A stretch of 64,000 nucleotides of DNA from contig NZ_CP076132.1 of NCBI RefSeq assembly GCF_018736045.1, positions 3,271,501-3,335,500 on the forward strand, written 5' to 3'. A program made the translations under genes and the position numbers. The notes beneath the pieces are model-generated. The model was not told where the DNA came from. It ran no database searches and was given only the letters and a program-made list of their open reading frames with translations. Of this stretch, positions 43,942-52,812 are shown piece by piece. The stretch comes from Flammeovirga yaeyamensis. GTDB lineage: Bacteria > Bacteroidota > Bacteroidia > Cytophagales > Flammeovirgaceae. The first letter of the stretch is position 1; every line of letters begins with the position of its first letter.

Positions 43942-44739
43942 ATGAAAACTACCCTATTATTTTTCCTAATCAACTTCCCGTTTCTCATATTTGCCCAAAG
44001 CAAGATAGATCAAGTCCGAAAGAACGTGAACAAAAAAAAGGAATCTAATACCCAAAGTACTTCCACTTCTTCCTCCAGCAGTTCTTCCGATGAAGATTTT
44101 GCTGCTATGCTTGAAAAGGTATTAGAACTATTCAGCTTTATTCCTTCGGAAAGTGAACTCACTCAAATATATGGGCATCCTTTGCTCTTACAACGATTCC
44201 CATATCATAAAAAAGGAGGAGGTAAATTTTCAAGAAACCCAGAATCAAAATCCTACTTTACTACCGAGATCGAGGGAAACTATTTTATGGGTACAGAATA
44301 TGTACAAGGAGGTAATATAAAGACAAGGTTAAACCTTTCTCATAAGATTAGTGCATCTGCAAAAGGTAACCTCTATCAGGAAGAAGTAGAAGATCAGCTT
44401 CAAAATTTAGGCACATTATATTTAAATGGATCTTACCACATCCTCTCATTTACTAGAATAGATACATGGGTTGGTGTTGGTTTTTCTCAATTATTTCTTG
44501 ATGACGGTTTATCTGGTTATAATTATAACCTAGGGACAGAATTATACATATTCAAACCTGTAAGTCTCTATACAGAATGGTATATTTCAAAGTTTGACAA
44601 CGATATTAGAATGACTGAAGGAAGTATTAGCATGAAAGTATACATCCACCGCTTTTATCTTCAAGGTGGTTACAATTCTTTGAATATTGAAGGTGTTAAC
44701 TTTTCTGGGGCTGCGTTAGGATTGGGAGTCGTGATATGA
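43942..44739 (+). CDS. Secreted beta-barrel-like protein, second of a paralogous pair
   Basis: ATG 43942 is preferred over the TTG at 43918 because it matches the start of the paralog and exposes the signal peptide (LLFFLINFPFLIFAQ). After SKIDQVRKNVN and a Ser-rich linker come PSESELTQIYGHPL and GGGKFSRNPESK, aligned with the upstream gene, then a beta-strand-rich C-terminal half with GLSGYNYNLGTELYIFKPV and QGGYNSLNIEGVNFSG. The pair is probably a tandem duplication that has diverged substantially at the protein level. The role is unknown; surface location is inferred. Confidence 0.77.
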   Translation: MKTTLLFFLINFPFLIFAQSKIDQVRKNVNKKKESNTQSTSTSSSSSSSDEDFAAMLEKVLELFSFIPSESELTQIYGHPLLLQRFPYHKKGGGKFSRNPESKSYFTTEIEGNYFMGTEYVQGGNIKTRLNLSHKISASAKGNLYQEEVEDQLQNLGTLYLNGSYHILSFTRIDTWVGVGFSQLFLDDGLSGYNYNLGTELYIFKPVSLYTEWYISKFDNDIRMTEGSISMKVYIHRFYLQGGYNSLNIEGVNFSGAALGLGVVI

Positions 44740-44811
44740 TAAAAGCCCCGGATCATCTCCAAGGCTTTACTTAATGGTCAATAAAATTTTCATAACAGGA
44801 AAAAATAAAGA

Positions 44812-44837
44812 GAGGAGGCTTTAAAACCTCCTCTTTT
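44812..44837 (+). terminator. Hairpin terminator
   Basis: GAGGAGG and CCTCCTC pair across a 8-base AT loop and are followed by four T residues, about 75 bp after the second paralog. Confidence 0.75.
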
Positions 44838-44943
44838 GCTTATCACACAACCTCACTCACTAACTTAATCCACAACTTTACCGTGAGTGCGGTGGTCATA
44901 ATTTTAAAGGTTTTGATAATTAGTCGTAGAACTTATACTGTCC

Positions 44944-45198
44944 TTACACTTCATCATCATTTTTTTTCAAATTTTTTAAAATCTCTTCTTTTTTCGCTTC
45001 AGAGAGCGTCGCATCCTCATGGCTTTTGCCGATAAACTTCTGTAGTGTATTTCCTAATTGATCACTCATTACTCTATACTGTTTACATGCTTTACAAATA
45101 AAAGTATGAAACGATAATTGTAATTTCTCTTTAAAGGAAATCCCTACTTCTGCTTCTTTATCGATTAATTCCGATGCTTTTTTGCATGTAATCATCAT
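44944..45198 (-). CDS. Small zinc-binding anti-sigma factor-like protein
   Basis: The 84-residue product has a ZAS-type motif, Cys5 and then His31-x3-Cys35-x2-Cys38, characteristic of zinc anti-sigma factors. It lacks a transmembrane segment, so it would be a soluble, possibly redox- or metal-sensitive, regulator. It starts 1 bp after the stop of the ECF sigma gene, consistent with a sigma/anti-sigma operon. Confidence 0.78.
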   Translation of the reverse strand: MMITCKKASELIDKEAEVGISFKEKLQLSFHTFICKACKQYRVMSDQLGNTLQKFIGKSHEDATLSEAKKEEILKNLKKNDDEV

Positions 45199-45199
45199 C

Positions 45200-45730
45200 T
45201 TAATTCTTAAACCAGTTTAACTGTAGGCAATTTCTTAAACTTAATTTCGCTCTGTGGATCAGCTGCCAATAATTAGACGTTGTAATTTCTAAATCATGAC
45301 AGATTTCCTCTGCTTTTTTTTCATCTAAAAATTTAGAGGTGATGGCGATGCGAGATCGGTCGGGTAAATTCGATAAACAACCGGCTAAAACCTTCTGAAA
45401 ATCGGAGTTATCCAATAGGTGTTCATCAGTATCTCCCCAAAAATATGGGTTGTTTCCTTCTTTCCAATGTCCCTTCTCGTTAAAGAAAAAATCTGAAGTC
45501 ACTTTCTCTTTCTTCTTCTCTTGCTTTCGAAAATGGTCCATCAGTTTATATTTAAGGATAGCCGTCAACCATGTTTTTGGGCTACTTTTCCCTTCAAATT
45601 TATCAAATGATTGATGGGCAGCAATGAACGTCTCCTGAACAAGATCTTCAGAAAGCTGCACATCGTTGGTCCTTTTTAAAACCCACCTATATAAATCATC
45701 TGCGTATGTATTTACCCAATCGCTGATCAT
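45200..45730 (-). CDS. ECF-type RNA polymerase sigma factor
   Basis: The 176-residue product has sigma region 2 (DLVQETFIAAHQSFDKFEG, PKTWLTAILKYKLMDHFRK) and region 4 (LPDRSRIAITSKFLDEKKAEEI, read in parts; TSNYWQLIHRAKLSLRNCL), with an acidic and aromatic linker. It directs RNA polymerase to a specific regulon, controlled by the adjacent zinc protein. The heavy-metal efflux operon lies upstream across a repeat cluster, but a direct link is not shown. Some related ECFs are paired with small zinc anti-sigma proteins and respond to redox stress. Confidence 0.9.
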   Translation of the reverse strand: MISDWVNTYADDLYRWVLKRTNDVQLSEDLVQETFIAAHQSFDKFEGKSSPKTWLTAILKYKLMDHFRKQEKKKEKVTSDFFFNEKGHWKEGNNPYFWGDTDEHLLDNSDFQKVLAGCLSNLPDRSRIAITSKFLDEKKAEEICHDLEITTSNYWQLIHRAKLSLRNCLQLNWFKN

Positions 45731-45814
45731 AGTATTATTTATAATATGTTGTTATTAAGGGTATTTATTTTCAATTATAAAGCCAAATGCTGGTTTGAAA
45801 TTAAAAATTTTAAA

Positions 45815-46137
45815 AATAGGTAGTAGGTAACAGGTAGCAGGTAGTAGGTTCGGAATTAACGCTCCTCATTATGTTAACACGAGTTCGCAAACTAATAATA
45901 AATATAATTTCTAATGTGTAAGTGGTTCGTGTAAGTGGTCCGCGTACGAGTGACTGAAGTCGACTCGCTGAGGAATGTAGTCTAAGATAATTCAGCGTAA
46001 GGCTTTACATATTAGTTATTACTTATTCCCTATTAATTAAAAATTACGAGCGTTAATTTAGCACCTACTACCTACTACCTACTACCTACTACCTAAAATT
46101 CCGCTCTTCACTCTTCCCTATTCACTCTTCACTTGTA
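45815..46137. repeat. Intergenic mosaic repeat cluster (copy near 46 kb)
   Basis: Fills most of the 45731-46137 gap. GGTAGYA heptamer array (45819-45850), TTAACGCTCCTCATTATG, a decayed ACACGAGTTCGCAAACT hairpin, GTAAGTGGTTCGTGTAAGTGG, CGTACGAGTGACTGAAGTCG (about 45946-45965), TTAGTTATTACTTATTCCC, then GAGCGTTAATTTAGCACC, an inverted heptamer array (about 46059-46095), and GCTCTTCACTCTTCC ending at the efflux gene stop. It is therefore flanked by oppositely oriented arrays. Confidence 0.75.
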
Positions 46138-47301
46138 TCAGTGATGATGTTCCGCTTCTGCCTTTTTCATTTCCGCCATCAAATAATAAGCGTTGTTTAA
46201 AGCAAAGTCAGCAGATATTTCTACTTCTTCTAAAAGTTTGATTTCTATCTGACCGTTATCCTCATTGCCTATATTTACTTGTACGGGTTTAAACGACCAC
46301 TCTTTTCCTTCTTTCTCAACGGTAAAGACAAAATGCTCTGTTCCTTCTTGTACCACCGCTGCTTTTGGCAGGGCTGATACTTCGTTGGAGTTGAACATAA
46401 TCTTTCCTCTTACATAGGTTCCAGAAATAAGTTCCTCCTTTAAATCGTGGATATCTGCATGAAGATGTACTGCTTTAGGTCCTTCTTCGAAAGCTCTACC
46501 AATATTAAAAATACTAGCCGTTCTAATTTTTTCAGGGTGCATTTCTGTCGTGAATATTACTTTCTGACCTTCTTTTACTTTGGCAACGTCTTTTTCATAA
46601 ACCATTAGATCGACATGAATATCTTCTAGATTTATGACATGAAACATTTCAGTTTGTGGAAGTACATATTGTCCTGTCTTCACACCTACGGCTTTGATAT
46701 ATCCCGATAATGGTGCATAGACAGGAACATTTTCAAAAATCTGACCTGACTTAATCTTTGATGCGTTTAAACCCAACATCTTAATTTGTGCTGATAAACC
46801 GTTGACATCACCTAAAGTACTGTAATAATCAGCACTCGCCTTTTGATATTCTTTTCCTGATCCCACTTTTTCATCATATAATTTCTTCTGACGTTCGAAC
46901 TCCTCCTTCAAGAATTCCAATTGATGGGATTTTACTTGATAATCGGTCTGCAACTTGATCAAATCAGGGTGATATAGGTAAGCCAACAACTGTCCTTTTT
47001 TCACCTTTTCACCTTCAATCACATAGATCTTCTTGATATTCGCCCCAATGATTGCCGTCACAGCCGCATCGTTTTGAGGAGGCACTTCTAACGTTCCGTT
47101 AGTCATTACATATTCCCCAATGTCCATTTTCTGTAGCTTCCCAAGTTCCATATTCATGTTCTTAAACTGAAGCTCAGAAAGGTGTACTTCCTCTCCATGA
47201 TCATCATGATGTTCATCGTGATGATCCTCATGTTTTTCTGCCTTACCGTTAAAACATCCCGTAAAGAATATCACCGATAGTATTAAATAAATATATTTCA
47301 T
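46138..47301 (-). CDS. Efflux RND periplasmic adaptor subunit (CusB/CzcB type)
   Basis: The 387-residue membrane fusion protein has a lipoprotein signal (Cys16 in FTGC) and then a His-rich segment (residues 24-36, HEDHHDEHHDDHGEE) likely to bind metal. The lipoyl/barrel domains follow (ALGKLQKMDIGEYV-like start; GEKVKKGQLLAYLYHPDL; VYAPLSGYIKAVGVKTGQYV). The adaptor connects the inner-membrane pump to the outer-membrane channel. It begins 6 bp after the pump gene, in the same operon. Confidence 0.92.
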   Translation of the reverse strand: MKYIYLILSVIFFTGCFNGKAEKHEDHHDEHHDDHGEEVHLSELQFKNMNMELGKLQKMDIGEYVMTNGTLEVPPQNDAAVTAIIGANIKKIYVIEGEKVKKGQLLAYLYHPDLIKLQTDYQVKSHQLEFLKEEFERQKKLYDEKVGSGKEYQKASADYYSTLGDVNGLSAQIKMLGLNASKIKSGQIFENVPVYAPLSGYIKAVGVKTGQYVLPQTEMFHVINLEDIHVDLMVYEKDVAKVKEGQKVIFTTEMHPEKIRTASIFNIGRAFEEGPKAVHLHADIHDLKEELISGTYVRGKIMFNSNEVSALPKAAVVQEGTEHFVFTVEKEGKEWSFKPVQVNIGNEDNGQIEIKLLEEVEISADFALNNAYYLMAEMKKAEAEHHH

Positions 47302-47307
47302 GTCGAT

Positions 47308-50300
47308 TTATTTGTTCATTAGGTACTCTAATTGAATAATTACCTGATTGTAATTATTCACCGTAGTTAAATAGTTGTATTTGATGCCCAAACTCTGATT
47401 AATATTCTGGAAAAACTCCACATAATTAATCGCTCCCAAATGATAGCTTTTTTGAGCAAACTCAATAATACGTTCGGCTTGAGGCAATGCTTTTTCTTCG
47501 TAATGCCTTAAGCTTCCTTCCAATTGCTGTTTCTGTTGATGCAATCGATAATATTCCCCTTTTAACTCTATGGAATATTGATCGGCGGCGACCTGCGACA
47601 TCTGTGCTTTCAGTTTTGCTTGATTGATGACCGCTTTTTCTGAGCCGAAGAATAATGGAATTCCTACACCTACTTTCACCCCTTGGAATCTCGTAGATGA
47701 ACTCGCCGCAGCTCCGTTCTCTAGTATACTTCCGGTCATGGAATTATTGAAATACCCCAACTTTATATTCGGAAGCATTTTGGCGGATGCCACTTTCTTT
47801 TCGGCTTCCGATATCTGAATCTCCTGTTTGATCTGATTCAATTTTGGGTGATGCATCAATTGGTCTGTGGATAGAAATTCTTCTATGGATCTTTTCTTTT
47901 GAGCATTTGTCTGAAAAGTGAAACCGATAGTATCTTGTAAAAGCACTCTCAACTTATTTTCTTCAATCAAAATATCTGATGATAGTAAGTAAAGGTCGTT
48001 TTCAATTTTCATCACCTGAGTTTCTGCAGAGGCCAAGGCTAGATAATTAGTCGCTTGCGTTTCATAACGCACCTGCGCTGCTCGTTGAAATTCTTTGAAG
48101 ATACTGTCCTGATAATTCATCAATTCCTCTTTCTCCTTAAGATAAGTGAGGGTCTCCCAAGCTTTCTTGATCTCCCGTTTCATCTCACTTTTGGTCAATT
48201 CCAAACGGTACTCTGCAGCGCTTACTTTTTCTTTGGCCAACCCTTTTTGCTTACCATAGACGGTGGGGAAATTGAAATTTTGGGTCACCTCAAAACCAAG
48301 ATCATTGTGGTAACTATTGTACTGACCATAATTGGCATCTAATTGTAATTTATCAATATCAAACGCTCTTTTCTTCTCCACTTCCATCCACTCCACTCCT
48401 TTTTGTGCATTGATGATATATCCGTTTTGAATCATGCCAATTTCAACTGCTTCATCTTGTGATTTAATCAATCGATCTTGTGCGTTGACGACATTAAAAA
48501 GAGAAGGAATACCAATAAATAAAGTCAACATAGTCAACACTGAAGGTGCCACTTTTATACTCTCTTTCTTTTCCATCATTTGATATAAAACAGGTAAAAC
48601 AAATAAGGTTAAAAGTGTGGAAGTGATCATTCCTCCGATCACTACAGTGGCCAAAGGTCTTTGTACTTCAGCACCTGCACTAGATGAAATCGCCATAGGT
48701 AGGAAGCCTAAAATATCGGTTAACGCTGTTAATAAGATCGGTCGTATTCTTCTTTTAGCTCCTTCAGTAATTCGATCTTTTAAAGGTAGATTTTCATTGG
48801 ATTTCAACTCATTCCATCCTTCGATTAACACTAAACCATTCAGAACCGCTACGCCAAATAACACGACAAATCCAACACCTGCAGAGATGCTAAAAGGCAA
48901 GCCTCTTCCCCATAGTCCGACGACTCCTCCTATACAAGCAAAAGGAATTGCAACATTAATCATAAGGGCTTGTTTCCAAGATTTTAAAGCGATCATCAAA
49001 AGAATAAAGATGGACGCTAAAGCCAATGGCACAACAATTTTCAGACGTCTATTGGCTCTTTCTAGGTTTTCGAATTGCCCTCCGTATCTGATAAAATACC
49101 CTGGAGGCAAGTCCAATTGTTCATCTAAGATCTGCTGCACATCATTAACGACCGATTGAATATCTCGCCCTCTCACGTTAATACCCACATAGGTTCTTCT
49201 TTGGGTATTGTCCCTACTAATTTGCATGGGACCCAACTCATTTTTGATCTCAGCAAGAATGTATAAAGGAATTTGTTTTCCATTCGGTAAAGTGACAAAC
49301 AATTCTTTTAACTGTTCAATAGAAGAACGTTGGTCTTTTTCGAATCTCACGACCAAATCAAATCGTTTTTCTCCTTCAAAAATTAACCCTGCCGACTTTC
49401 CTGCAAATGCCGTTTGAATAAGATCGTTCAGCTGTTGGATATTCATACCATATTGTGCGATCTTTTTTCTATTGTACTTAATGGAGTATTGTGGAAGTCC
49501 ATCCGTTGCCTCCACTCTCATGTCGCCAATACCTTCTACACCAGCAATTAACTTAGAAATCTCGTTGGCTTTATCCGCTAAAATATTCAGATCTTCCCCA
49601 AATAACTTAATGGCAATATCTTCCCTTACACCCGAAATCAACTCGTTAAAACGCATTTCAATAGGCTGGGTAAACTCATAATTAATTCCAGGAACTTGAG
49701 ATACTTTCTCTTTAATCTTTTGAATCAGTTCTTCTTTGGTTTCCGCTGAAGTCCATTCGGATTTTGGTTTGAGAATGACTAAACAATCGGCTACATCAAA
49801 TGGCATGGGATCGGTAGGTACTTCTGCAACACCAATACGGCTCATGACCTGCTCGATCTCCGGAAAATTCTCTTTCATGATTTGCTCTACCTGAGTCGTC
49901 GCTGCAATACTTTCCTCAAGGGATGATCCCGGTTTTAGGATGACATGATAAGCGATATCTCCTTCATCCAATTGCGTCATAAATTCTCCACCTAGAGAAG
50001 AAAAAATCCCGAGAGTAATGCATAACAATACTAAGCTACTTCCAATCACCCACTTCACATTTGATAATGCCTTTGATAAAAGTGGTACATAAAGGTTTTC
50101 TAGGTATTTGATAAATTTCGTTCCCCAACCATCACTATTGTTCTCTTTTACTTTTATAAATAAAGAGGACATCATCGGAACGTATGTGAGACATAAAATC
50201 ATTACACCCAGCATGGCAAACATAAAAGCTAAAGCCATTGGTTTGAACATTTTACCTTCAACGCCTTCTAAAGTAAGGATTGGTGCAAAAACAATGAGGA

Positions 50301-51666
50301 TGATTAACTGACCAAAAAAGGCCGAGTTCATCATCTTAGAAGAGGCTTTGTAAGTGACTTCATCCTTTTGATCAGAGGATAGAAGACCACTACTCCTTAA
50401 TTTACTGTACATCAAAAAGATGGTGGCTTCTACAATAATTACCGCTCCGTCGACAATAATTCCGAAATCCATGGCACCTAAACTCATAAGGTTGGCCCAT
50501 ACATCAAATTGATGCATCAGAATAAAGGCAAAAAGTAATGATAAAGGGATGGTGGAGGCCACGACGAAACCACCTCTCCAATTGCCTAATAATAGCACTA
50601 ATACAAAAATGACAATCAGTGCTCCTTCTATTAGATTTTGATATACAGTAGATGTTGTTTTATCAATTAACTTGTTTCTAGCCAAGAATTCTTTGATTTG
50701 CACTCCTTCAGGCAGCGATTTTTGGATGAGGTCTACTCTATCTTGAACGGCATGAATTACTTTTCGAGAGTTGGCTCCTTTCAGCATCAAGATCATACCA
50801 CCAACGGCTTCCCCTTCACCTTCTTTGGTGAGTGCACCGTATCTTACTGCATGACCATATTGCACTTTACCCACATCTTTGATAAGAATAGGTAATCCAC
50901 CTTGGTTAGCCACAACTATGTTTTCTATATCCTCTATAGATCTCGCCAAACCTTCTCCTCGAATGTAATTGGCTTTATGATTTTTGACGATATAAGCCGC
51001 TCCTGAGTTTTGATTGTTTTTTTCTAAAGCCGTGAAGATTTCATCCATAGAAATACCCATTGCATTTAGTTGGTCAGGTCTAATGCTGACTTCATATTCT
51101 TTGATGTAGCCCCCAAAAGCATTGACTTCTACCACTCCAGGAACCATAGCCATCTGTCGTCTAATGATCCAATCCTGAATTGTTCGAAGATCTGAAAGGG
51201 AATATTTGTCCTTAAATTCTGGAGCAACCTCTAAAGTATACTGATAGATTTCGCCTAGTCCAGTACTAATTGGACCAATAAAAGGTTCTCCAAAACCTTG
51301 AGGTATCTTTTCTCTTACTTCAGGTAATTTCTCTGCCACTAATTGTCTTGGAAGATAAGTACCCGCATCGTCATCAAATACTACGGTAACTAAAGAAAGT
51401 CCCGATCGGCTGACCGACCTGATCTCTATGACATCCGGTAAGTTTGCCATAGAGAGTTCAATAGGATACGTAATAAATTGTTCAACTTCTTCAGTACCCA
51501 AACTAGGGGCCTGAGTAATGATTTGTACTTGGTTATTGGTGATATCAGGTACAGCATCAACAGGTACTTTGGTAATGCTCCAAATACCCGCAATGATCCA
51601 GAATATCATCATAACCCCTATCAATAACTTATTCTTTATTGAAAAGGAAATGATCTGATTAATCAT
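47308..51666 (-). CDS. Heavy-metal efflux RND pump fused to a TolC-like outer-membrane channel
   Basis: The 1452-residue product has two parts. Residues 1 to ~1045 are a CusA/CzcA pump: MINQIISFSIKNK start, VPDITNNQVQI, and the HME-RND proton-relay signature DFGIIVDGAVIIVE with Asp400, Asp406 and Glu413. After a hydrophobic segment, residues ~1055-1452 are a TolC/CzcC-like outer-membrane factor, with long coiled-coil helices (KREIKKAWETLTYLKEKEEL, QVMKIENDLYLL) and repeat strands ending in NYNQVIIQLEYLMNK. Such fusions occur in Bacteroidota. Because the channel must reach the outer membrane, the fusion is either cleaved or forms a fixed trans-envelope unit. Confidence 0.93.
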   Translation of the reverse strand: MINQIISFSIKNKLLIGVMMIFWIIAGIWSITKVPVDAVPDITNNQVQIITQAPSLGTEEVEQFITYPIELSMANLPDVIEIRSVSRSGLSLVTVVFDDDAGTYLPRQLVAEKLPEVREKIPQGFGEPFIGPISTGLGEIYQYTLEVAPEFKDKYSLSDLRTIQDWIIRRQMAMVPGVVEVNAFGGYIKEYEVSIRPDQLNAMGISMDEIFTALEKNNQNSGAAYIVKNHKANYIRGEGLARSIEDIENIVVANQGGLPILIKDVGKVQYGHAVRYGALTKEGEGEAVGGMILMLKGANSRKVIHAVQDRVDLIQKSLPEGVQIKEFLARNKLIDKTTSTVYQNLIEGALIVIFVLVLLLGNWRGGFVVASTIPLSLLFAFILMHQFDVWANLMSLGAMDFGIIVDGAVIIVEATIFLMYSKLRSSGLLSSDQKDEVTYKASSKMMNSAFFGQLIILIVFAPILTLEGVEGKMFKPMALAFMFAMLGVMILCLTYVPMMSSLFIKVKENNSDGWGTKFIKYLENLYVPLLSKALSNVKWVIGSSLVLLCITLGIFSSLGGEFMTQLDEGDIAYHVILKPGSSLEESIAATTQVEQIMKENFPEIEQVMSRIGVAEVPTDPMPFDVADCLVILKPKSEWTSAETKEELIQKIKEKVSQVPGINYEFTQPIEMRFNELISGVREDIAIKLFGEDLNILADKANEISKLIAGVEGIGDMRVEATDGLPQYSIKYNRKKIAQYGMNIQQLNDLIQTAFAGKSAGLIFEGEKRFDLVVRFEKDQRSSIEQLKELFVTLPNGKQIPLYILAEIKNELGPMQISRDNTQRRTYVGINVRGRDIQSVVNDVQQILDEQLDLPPGYFIRYGGQFENLERANRRLKIVVPLALASIFILLMIALKSWKQALMINVAIPFACIGGVVGLWGRGLPFSISAGVGFVVLFGVAVLNGLVLIEGWNELKSNENLPLKDRITEGAKRRIRPILLTALTDILGFLPMAISSSAGAEVQRPLATVVIGGMITSTLLTLFVLPVLYQMMEKKESIKVAPSVLTMLTLFIGIPSLFNVVNAQDRLIKSQDEAVEIGMIQNGYIINAQKGVEWMEVEKKRAFDIDKLQLDANYGQYNSYHNDLGFEVTQNFNFPTVYGKQKGLAKEKVSAAEYRLELTKSEMKREIKKAWETLTYLKEKEELMNYQDSIFKEFQRAAQVRYETQATNYLALASAETQVMKIENDLYLLSSDILIEENKLRVLLQDTIGFTFQTNAQKKRSIEEFLSTDQLMHHPKLNQIKQEIQISEAEKKVASAKMLPNIKLGYFNNSMTGSILENGAAASSSTRFQGVKVGVGIPLFFGSEKAVINQAKLKAQMSQVAADQYSIELKGEYYRLHQQKQQLEGSLRHYEEKALPQAERIIEFAQKSYHLGAINYVEFFQNINQSLGIKYNYLTTVNNYNQVIIQLEYLMNK

Positions 51667-51786
51667 TATATATAAAAAAAATAGATGTGTTTGTAGTAAT
51701 ACAAGTAGGTTGAACTCATATTAACATACACTGTAAACGTAAATTTTAAAAAAATAAATGGATGTGATAAGCAAATGAAATCTCGC

Positions 51787-52224
51787 TTATCTAAGAAAAG
51801 ATACTGAGTTAGGAGGACCCCGAAGAGTGACATCAGTATATGTGAGTTGTTGCTTTAGTTTTTGATATAAAAACGAAGGTACTTTTTCCTCCGTTTGTTC
51901 AATATTTAGGTATTCTTGGAATAGAAAACTAACCACATCAAAAGACTGTACAATTGAATGGGTAAGTTTGTATTGTATTGACTTGACAACATCCTGTGAA
52001 TTTTCATCATGATGTATTTGTGCTAATAAACATGATAATAACCCATAGAAATTGTCATCACAATTGTCTTTAAAATTAGATGGCGATGAGAGTTGTTGAT
52101 TGTGCTGACAAGAATACTCATGATCGAGAGCATCATGATGGACATGACCCACCAAGCTATGCAATACAGAGACCGCATAGGCAAAGATCATGAGAAGTAA
52201 TATAGATATCTTTGTCAGGTTCAT
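51787..52224 (-). CDS. Small membrane-anchored His-rich protein of the metal efflux operon
   Basis: The frame opens at 52272, but the ATG at 52224 puts a hydrophobic segment (ISILLLMIFAYAVSVLHSLVG in parts) at the N-terminus as signal or anchor. Then come His-rich stretches (GHVHHDALDHEYSC, LAQIHHDENS) and a few Cys residues, suggesting metal binding. Its position 120 bp upstream of the pump suggests a periplasmic metal carrier or sensor. No family name is assigned. Confidence 0.72.
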   Translation of the reverse strand: MNLTKISILLLMIFAYAVSVLHSLVGHVHHDALDHEYSCQHNQQLSSPSNFKDNCDDNFYGLLSCLLAQIHHDENSQDVVKSIQYKLTHSIVQSFDVVSFLFQEYLNIEQTEEKVPSFLYQKLKQQLTYTDVTLRGPPNSVSFLR

Positions 52225-52272
52225 TGTTGCAAAGATATAAAAAAACGTAATGCAACAATAAGGCAAATTCAA

Positions 52273-52599
52273 TTATAAGATAGAAATTGATTCTTGTTCA
52301 GCACCATAATCTATAGTATCACCTGATTTTTTCCCTTTAAATAAACGATACATAGGTGAATCTGTCGTCATACCTATAATCCTCTTTCCTTGATAAGTAA
52401 GGTATGGAAGGTGTGCTCCAACAACGAATATTGAACTTTCGGTTTCGAAAATCACTCCTTTAGAAATTTCATTGAAGGCTTTAATTCTCAATAAGCTTTT
52501 GATACGCTTTTTTCTTCTTTCTTTATCTTGGGGTTCCATTCCTGCGTGGTCAATAGCTTGTAACAAGAGTTTGTAGATTTTGGCTTTTCGGCTTATCAT
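52273..52599 (-). CDS. Small protein with a GreA/GreB C-terminal-like domain
   Basis: The 108-residue product begins with a basic helix and ends with IIGMTTDSPMYRLFKGKKSG, DTIDYG and a short strand, resembling the FKBP-like C-terminal domain of GreA/GreB transcription factors. The N-terminal Gre coiled coil is missing, so it could bind RNA polymerase without acting as a cleavage factor. It heads the apparent efflux operon with no gap before the next frame, which hints at a regulatory role. Confidence 0.65.
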   Translation of the reverse strand: MISRKAKIYKLLLQAIDHAGMEPQDKERRKKRIKSLLRIKAFNEISKGVIFETESSIFVVGAHLPYLTYQGKRIIGMTTDSPMYRLFKGKKSGDTIDYGAEQESISIL

Positions 52600-52605
52600 A
52601 AGTAT

Positions 52606-52636
52606 TACAGTTGGTTCTAATTATAAAACAACTGTA
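52606..52636. promoter_or_regulatory. Inverted repeat, candidate operator upstream of the efflux operon
   Basis: TACAGTTG and CAACTGTA are perfect 8-bp inverted half-sites separated by 15 bp, beginning 7 bp before the start of the first operon gene. The position would suit a repressor; BlaI/CopY-type regulators bind TACA/TGTA half-sites, but no such gene is in the window. Confidence 0.5.
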
Positions 52637-52735
52637 GTACATAAAAGTTTCGAATATGGGTATTGTGCAGGTAATATGAAGTGATTGTGCAATTGGTTCT
52701 TGTGTAAAACGAGGATGTCTCAAAATTCAATAAAA

Positions 52736-52783
52736 CCTCGTATCACAAGCCCCGGAATTAATTACAGGACTTGTGATACGAGG
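52736..52783 (-). terminator. Hairpin terminator
   Basis: Perfect 14-bp arms (CCTCGTATCACAAG / CTTGTGATACGAGG) with a 20-base loop. On the minus strand TTTTATT follows, about 30 bp after the gene stop at 52813. Confidence 0.8.
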
Positions 52784-52812
52784 TAAAGTGGATAAATGAG
52801 ATATCCTCTATA

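Noticed and set aside
43650-44003. Minus-strand frame of 117 codons between the two paralogs
   Set aside because: It overlaps the signal peptide region of the second paralog and has no family resemblance; it is probably a chance frame.
26236-46137. Insertion sequence or integrated element
   Set aside because: No transposase, integrase or target-site duplication was found; the repeats are short non-coding modules.
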